Below, in pieces: positions 59,256 through 64,000 of a DNA stretch of 64,000 nucleotides (its first letter is position 1; each line of letters opens with the position of its first letter). Origin of the DNA: Zeus faber (lineage: Eukaryota; Chordata; Actinopteri; Zeiformes; Zeidae); NCBI GenBank assembly GCA_960531495.1, contig OY482850.1, positions 653,343-717,342 of the forward strand, given 5' to 3'. The notes under the pieces are model-generated. The model worked only from the letters and a program-made list of their open reading frames with translations, had not been told where the DNA came from and ran no database searches. Made by a program: the position numbers and the translations under genes.

Positions 59256-59632
59256 TGTTATCTATACTGTATAGCCTACATTATAATAAGGGACTACTTT
59301 ATGTTTTAGTGATGCGTTGTTGCGTACTAGGCGCGTATTGATCTGTATGCATGTGTTAAGTTTGGATTCAACCAGTAAAGAACCAATAAGCCACATACAC
59401 AACAAATGGGGGGGATGGTAGCTCAGGCGGTTGAGCTGGTGGTCTAGTGATCTAAAGGTTGCTGGTTCGATCCCAGGCTCCTCCTCCTAGCATGCTGTAG
59501 TGTCCTTGAGCAAGACACTTATCCCCTAATTGCTCCTGATGGCTGCGTCCGTCGGTGTTTGAATAATTGTAAGTCGCTTTGGCTAAAAGTGTCTGCTAAA
59601 TGTAATGTAATGTAATGTAATGTAAAAAATCA
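59256..59632 (+). repeat. Gypsy 5' LTR with SINE insertion
   Basis: TG start at 59256. The SINE occupies 59408-59626, leaving an LTR of about 160 bases. The end near 59632 (CA before GTGACGAGAATTATG) is inferred: many vertebrate gypsy elements have a similar GACGAG block just past the LTR as primer site. Confidence 0.6.
59408..59626 (+). mobile_element. tRNA-derived SINE in the gypsy LTR
   Basis: A box TAGCTCAGGCGG (59419-59430), B box GGTTCGATCCC (59464-59474), a body with GTAAGTCGCTTTGGCTAAAAG, and a tail of repeated TGTAA (59600-59624). It is the best-preserved of the three SINE copies. This is a mobile element, not a tRNA gene. Confidence 0.93.
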
Positions 59633-59854
59633 GTGACGAGAATTATGAACCTACATCCTATCGGCATGTTTCAGTTGATAATGACACTCGGAGGAAAGGA
59701 GAGAGAAGGGAGATGAAAAGGAGTGACACACAAGATGGAGTGGGCACGTTGCGCTAGCAAAAGGATACGTGAGTCAAGTGGAATATGCAGTGACTAGCAA
59801 GGAGCTAGCTAAAAATAAAACAAGGAAAAACGGGACTAAATTAACATAACAAAG

Positions 59855-60543
59855 ATGGCGATGATTGGAACCATTACAGCATTTGATAGTGGCATTGAAG
59901 GCTGGGCAACTTGCATTGAAGGAGTGGAGTAAGATTCTGATGTCAACGGTGTTAAGGATGAAAAGAAAGCCAGTCAGTGTCTTACTCAGTGTTATGGGAG
60001 CAAAAATATCTGGGTTACTACGGAGCTTGTTAACCCCTGAAAACCCAGCTGACAAAACGTTCAAGCAAATAGTGAACACTCGCACACGCAACAGCATTTT
60101 AACCCCAACCACTGGTCATTGCTGAAATATTTAAATTTCAAAAACGGAATCAGAGCAAAAGTGAAAGCATTTCTGAATGTTGTGCTGAATTGCGCCACTT
60201 ATCAGAACATTGCCAATTTGGAGCTGGTCTATCGGAGGCATTGAAGGACAGGATAGTGGGCAGCATGCACTGTGAAACCACACAAAAGAAGCTACTGTGT
60301 AAGGGAAAAATACCTTACATTAGAGAAGGCTCTGAACATTGCAATATTAATAGAAACAGCACACGGTGTGCTTCAGAGTTACGACAAAAATCTCTGGAAT
60401 ATACTACAACTAAAATGTCAATGAACAAAAGAAATGTTTCCGTTGTGGGAACATGTCACATGACTCTGATGACTGTTGGTTTAAGACAAAGAATGCAGAA
60501 ACTGTGGCAAACAGGGCCACATTGGAAGAGTATGCAAAGCTAG
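59855..60543 (+). pseudogene. Gypsy gag with two zinc knuckles
   Basis: The likely start is the ATG at 59855 (ATGGCGATGATTGG). That frame stops after 25 codons; the following parts are in 59865-60125 and 60190-60543. The latter begins in the conserved gag helix region (Leu-Ser-Glu-His-Cys-Gln-Phe-Gly). Two CX2CX4HX4C knuckles lie near 60435-60476 and 60494-60535, in different frames owing to a one-base change between them. Gag forms virus-like particles and binds RNA. Confidence 0.85.
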
Positions 60544-61256
60544 TAAACAGCAGAAAAATTACTAAATACAGAGAAACCCCAGAAAGGAAAATACATGTGT
60601 ACACAAAATGACAGACAGTAGTTCTGAAGAAAATGTCTTGGACAAAAGTGAATTGTCTTGTCTGTACCTTCACTGTGTGAAAGAGACAGATGTTCGAAGA
60701 GTAATATAGCAGGCGTGAGACTGAAAATGGAGTAGCTAAGTTTTAACAGTGATCTCTGTACACAACTACAAACAACTGTTTTCACATAGACCTTTGAAAC
60801 AAACTAAACTACAGACTAAAGACTTGCACAGGACAGAGTGCGTCCCAAAGGTAAAATCAAAGTGACAGTGACCTACAGAGACAAAACACAGCAGCTGAAT
60901 CTCTATGTACTGAAAAATGGAGGACCACCGGTGCTGGGATGTGAATGGCTCAGGAAAATCTAGTTGGATTGGGACATCATCGAGGCACAATTTGTGTTAG
61001 CAAAGGAGGGCAGCGCGAGGGCCACACTTGAGAGACTGTCACAAATACTTGCTGATTCTGAGGAAGTGTTCATGAAAGGAATAGGAACACTTCAGGGCAT
61101 GAAGGCAAAGATGAGATTAATGAAAATTTCCAAAATTTCACAAAGCCAGACCAGTGCCATATACAATCTGTCCTACAGTAGAAGCAGAGCTGAAAAATCT
61201 GGAGCAGACTGGGGTCCGGTCAAAGATGGCGTCAATGGGCCACACCTATTGTTCAC
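60544..61256 (+). pseudogene. Gypsy protease end and RT linker, broken
   Basis: Near 60841-60963 a frame has the protease C-terminal pattern with Gly-Cys-Glu-Trp-Leu, stopped at 60961. The next frame, 60964-61260, is a linker leading to RT. The protease active site was not found. Confidence 0.6.
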
Positions 61257-61944
61257 GTGATGAAGAAAACCTCAAGCACAAAACCAGGAAAACCAAGCAA
61301 GGTGCGCATATGTGGAGTCTTTAAAGTGACTGTTAACCCACTTCTCCGCACAGTACAGCATACTATACTTCGTATTGAGGACATCTTTGCATCCCTGTCA
61401 GGAGGGGACCATTTCACAAAAATGTATTTGGCCCAGGCTTATCTCTAAATGGAAATTGATGATGCATCCAAGAAATATCTGACAATAAATAGACACAAAG
61501 GACTTTACCAGTACAAAAGGTTGGTATTTGGGATAGCAAAATCCCCTGCAATCTGGCAAAGGGCAATGGACCAGGTCCTGCAGGGGATTCCAGGGACTCA
61601 GTGTTACCTTGATGACATCATTGTCACCGGCAAAGATAACGATGAACATCTTTCTAACCTTGAACAAGTTCCCACCAGGTTATGAGAATATGGGCTCAGA
61701 GCTAATCAACAGAAATGTGAGTTTTTCAAAGAGGAAATCTCATACTGTGGACATGTGATCAACAAGGATGGCTAACGCATGTCTCAAGACAAGATAGAAG
61801 CATAAGGCACCACCACCTGTGGTGGTGTCTCAGCTGAGAACATATCATGGACTGGAGAACTATTACCACAAGTTCTTGCCTAACCTATCCACAGTCCTAC
61901 ACCCACTAAATGCACTGTTACATACAGGGACACAATGGAAGTAG
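61257..61944 (+). pseudogene. Gypsy reverse transcriptase
   Basis: The 61257-61448 frame covers the RT fingers (Pro-Leu-Leu-Arg-Thr, then Phe-Thr-Lys in place of the usual catalytic block), with a stop at 61446 just before the following palm frame (61449-61685). The palm keeps Tyr-Leu-Asp-Asp (about 61608). A stop at 61683 and more in 61770-61945 break the thumb and connection. Confidence 0.85.
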
Positions 61945-63474
61945 ACTGAGAGCTGTGAGAAAGCGTTTCAAGACACTAAAATACTCATAACTTCAAAAGA
62001 GGTACTCGTTCACTTTGACCCCTCCTTACCAATCCGACTGGCATGTGATGCCTCACCCAACGGGATTGGAGCTGTGTTGTCGCACAAGCTTCCAGGTGGC
62101 TCAGAAAGACCAAAAGCCTTTGCCTCAAGTAGGCTAACTTCAGCTAAACGCAACTACGCACAGATTGACAGAGAGGCCCTCAGCCTTGTGTGGGGAGTCA
62201 AGAAATTCTATCACTACCTGTATGGTCAAAAGTTTACTTTGTTGACTGACCATGAGCCTCTCGTATCAATCTTCAACCAGAGAAAAGGTGTTCCAGTGAT
62301 GACAGCACAAAGACTCCAGCGATGGTCTCTTTTCTTAGTGGGCCATATGTATGACACTGAACACAAGGGGACCAAGCAACATGGCAACGCAGATGGTTTG
62401 TCACGTTTACCACTGCTGACTTCAGAGAAAACTACAAAAATGGATTCGGCAGAGGTATTTCACACAACAATAATTGAACAATTACCTGTGACGAACAGCC
62501 TCATTGAAAGAGAAACATACACTGATCCTATGTTGTCAAAAGTGAATGACATCATGATAAAGGGATGGCCAGCACGTGGTAACACACTGTTTCCAGCTTC
62601 CCCAGTGAGGAAGGAGCAGTTGTCAGTGTGTCAAGGAACACTAATGGGTGGTTCACGAGTTGTGATTCCTCCCAAGCTATGCACCAGAGTGCTGGAGGAA
62701 CTGCACAAAGGGCACATGGGTACCGTGAAGATGAAAAGTCTTGCCCGTGCCTATGTGTGGTGGCCAGGAATCGATAAACAGATTGAGGACTTGACCAAGA
62801 ACTGCTCTGGATGTCAAAAGATCCAGAACACACCACCACAAGCCCCTCTCCATCCGGGGGAGTGGCCCTCAACACCATGTCAACGAGGGCACATCAACTT
62901 TGCTGGACTATTCAGGGACTCTATCTTTTTAATTGCTGTCGATAGACATTCCAAATGGCCAGAGGTCATCAAAATGAAGACAACCACATCGGAAAAGACC
63001 ATTACGGTTCTGAGGACCATGTTCGCCAGGAATGGCATACCAGAACAAATCAAGTTTTGTGAAGAACAATGGAATCAAGCACTTTACATCTGCCCCTTAC
63101 CATCCATCCACAAATGGATGGCAGAAAAATTTGTGCAGACATTCAAGAAAGCCATTAAAGCAATGGACAGAGAACATCGACCACTGCAACACAAGATAGA
63201 CAACTTCCTCCTTGCCTATCGTAATGCAGTACATGCAATCACTAATCAGACTCCAGCGATGATGTTTCTGAACAGGAACCTGAGGTCCCGTATGGATCTT
63301 CTCAAACCAGATATACGCCGTTATGTGGAGAACAGACAGTTCAAACACTTGAACGCTAAGTCAACACGGAGCTTCAGTGTGGGACAGTCAGTTCTTGCAC
63401 ATGATTACCAGACTGAAAAGTGGCAGCCAGGTACAATTTCCACCACAGACGGGCCACTGATACAATGGAGGTAG
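61945..63474 (+). pseudogene. Gypsy RNase H and integrase, catalytic core damaged
   Basis: A single frame open from 61945 to the stop at 63474 (about 509 codons). RNase H: Cys-Asp-Ala-Ser (near 62049), Glu in Arg-Glu-Ala-Leu-Ser, Asp in Thr-Asp-His-Glu. Integrase: zinc domain His-Lys-Gly-His and Cys-Ser-Gly-Cys (about 62705-62815). In the core the first catalytic Asp is replaced by Asn (His-Ile-Asn-Phe-Ala-Gly, 62893), and the region that should hold the second Asp is shortened (63060-63110); the Glu side is present. The GTG at 62074 is not the start. Despite the long frame, the integrase should be inactive. Confidence 0.88.
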
Positions 63475-63887
63475 GAGAGAACGTATGGAGATGTCATGTG
63501 GACCAAATCCTCGATGCTCAGGTGAAAAACACAACAACACCAACAACTCACCTGACATAGAAACAAATACTCCTGATGTAACCACATCAGCCTCATCTAC
63601 AGATAAGGCTGTCATCAGTGCAGATGACCCACCTGATGTGCCTGGAGAGACTGACGCCCAAAGGCAAATGTTTCAGGACACACGTTTCCTGGAGAGGCAG
63701 AGGAGACCTTCCCTGAGACTTGAGTTCTAAATGGGTCTTAGACCAAAAATAAAATAAGGCTTGTTATAATTTGATATCATTAGTTACTTTGTTATAATTT
63801 GATATTATCAAGATACTCACTAAACATATTTGTTTTGTATAGTGCCCCATTAAAAAAAAAGGGTTGTTGCACTATTAAAATATTAAG
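63475..63887 (+). other. Gypsy 3' internal region
   Basis: A frame at 63485-63730 continues pol-like linker sequence rich in Thr/Asn/Asp, in another frame from integrase. AT-rich sequence follows to the LTR, with a TTGTTATAATTTGATAT block repeated at 63762 and 63790. No polypurine tract is obvious; the A-run with GGG at 63852-63863 is a weak candidate. Confidence 0.45.
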
Positions 63888-64000
63888 TGAGGAGTGTACC
63901 GTATAGCCTATATTATAATAAGGGACAACTTTATGTTTTAGTAACACGTCGTTGCACGCGCTATTAGGGACGTATTGATCTGTATGCGTGTGTTAAAGAA
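63888..64000 (+). repeat. Gypsy 3' LTR, cut by the window end
   Basis: Starts TGAGGAGTGTACCGTATAG and matches the 5' LTR from 59269 onward. Only 113 bases are in the window. Confidence 0.8.

Larger units (their letters stand above)
59256..64000 (+). mobile_element. Ty3/gypsy LTR retrotransposon, decayed, cut by the window end
   Basis: A gag with two zinc knuckles, protease end, RT, RNase H and integrase in gypsy order lie between two diverged LTRs (59256-59632 and 63888 onward). The LTRs share CCTA(C/T)ATTATAATAAGGGA and GTATTGATCTGTATGC blocks at matching spacing; each starts TG, 13 bases before GTATAG. They differ at about a fifth of sites by eye, so the insertion is old. A SINE sits in the 5' LTR. 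There are frameshifts and stops throughout. Confidence 0.88.

Noticed and set aside
59408..59500. tRNA gene
   Set aside because: A and B boxes are present, but the molecule cannot fold into a cloverleaf and continues into a SINE body with a TGTAA tail.

Overview
The window is vertebrate nuclear DNA, most probably from a ray-finned (teleost) fish. It has long dinucleotide arrays, tRNA-derived SINEs with a fish-type tail, a Jockey-superfamily (CR1/L2/Rex1-like) LINE, several hAT transposons, a Ty3/gypsy element and class I (gamma/epsilon-like) endogenous retroviruses. About 80 per cent of it can be assigned to transposable elements and nearly all of their genes are broken. The only host gene seen is a SHANK-family postsynaptic scaffold gene on the minus strand. 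Two exons (49735-49955, then 41055-41153) encode the SH3 domain and join in a compatible phase across an 8.6 kb intron filled with transposons.

Layout, left to right. 1-19293: an old provirus, here ERV-B. Its 5' LTR lies just outside the window; its leader carries a 60-bp tandem repeat and a (TG)62 array, and its gag, pol and env are fragmentary. ERV-B was invaded by a younger provirus, ERV-A1 (2730-15398), which has two LTRs and a 4-bp target duplication TAAC. ERV-A1 was itself invaded in its RT gene by a LINE (8131-11455, minus strand), giving three layers. 19300-22600: an unclassified GC-rich repeat, here GCR, in two inverted copies around a unique core. 22601-24820: undefined DNA and a small LTR-like repeat. 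24821-29535: a decayed hAT element with its transposase on the minus strand, split by GCR copy 2. 29641-36905: ERV-A2, which lost its 5' LTR but is the only copy that kept capsid sequence. 36906-51944: the SHANK locus, with microsatellites, a non-autonomous hAT, a Charlie-like hAT (42931-47945, 8-bp duplication CCTTAAGG) containing a SINE and a second LINE, GCR copy 3, and an unclassified interspersed repeat with a SINE. 51945-58479: ERV-A3, with two LTRs, a 4-bp duplication CTTC, and RT and capsid deleted. 59256-64000: a Ty3/gypsy element with a SINE in its 5' LTR and its 3' LTR cut by the window end.

No complete, functional autonomous element was found. The three ERV-A copies share one internal sequence but use two unrelated U3 regions, have lost different blocks of gag and pol, and retain no recognisable env. 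The most notable observations are the SHANK SH3 exon lacking its Trp-Phe-Pro segment, the repeated leader architecture of the proviruses, independent capsid deletions at short homologies, and the GCR family, which I could not assign. I saw no novel gene system such as a defence or biosynthetic cluster. Names such as ERV-A, ERV-B and GCR are local labels.
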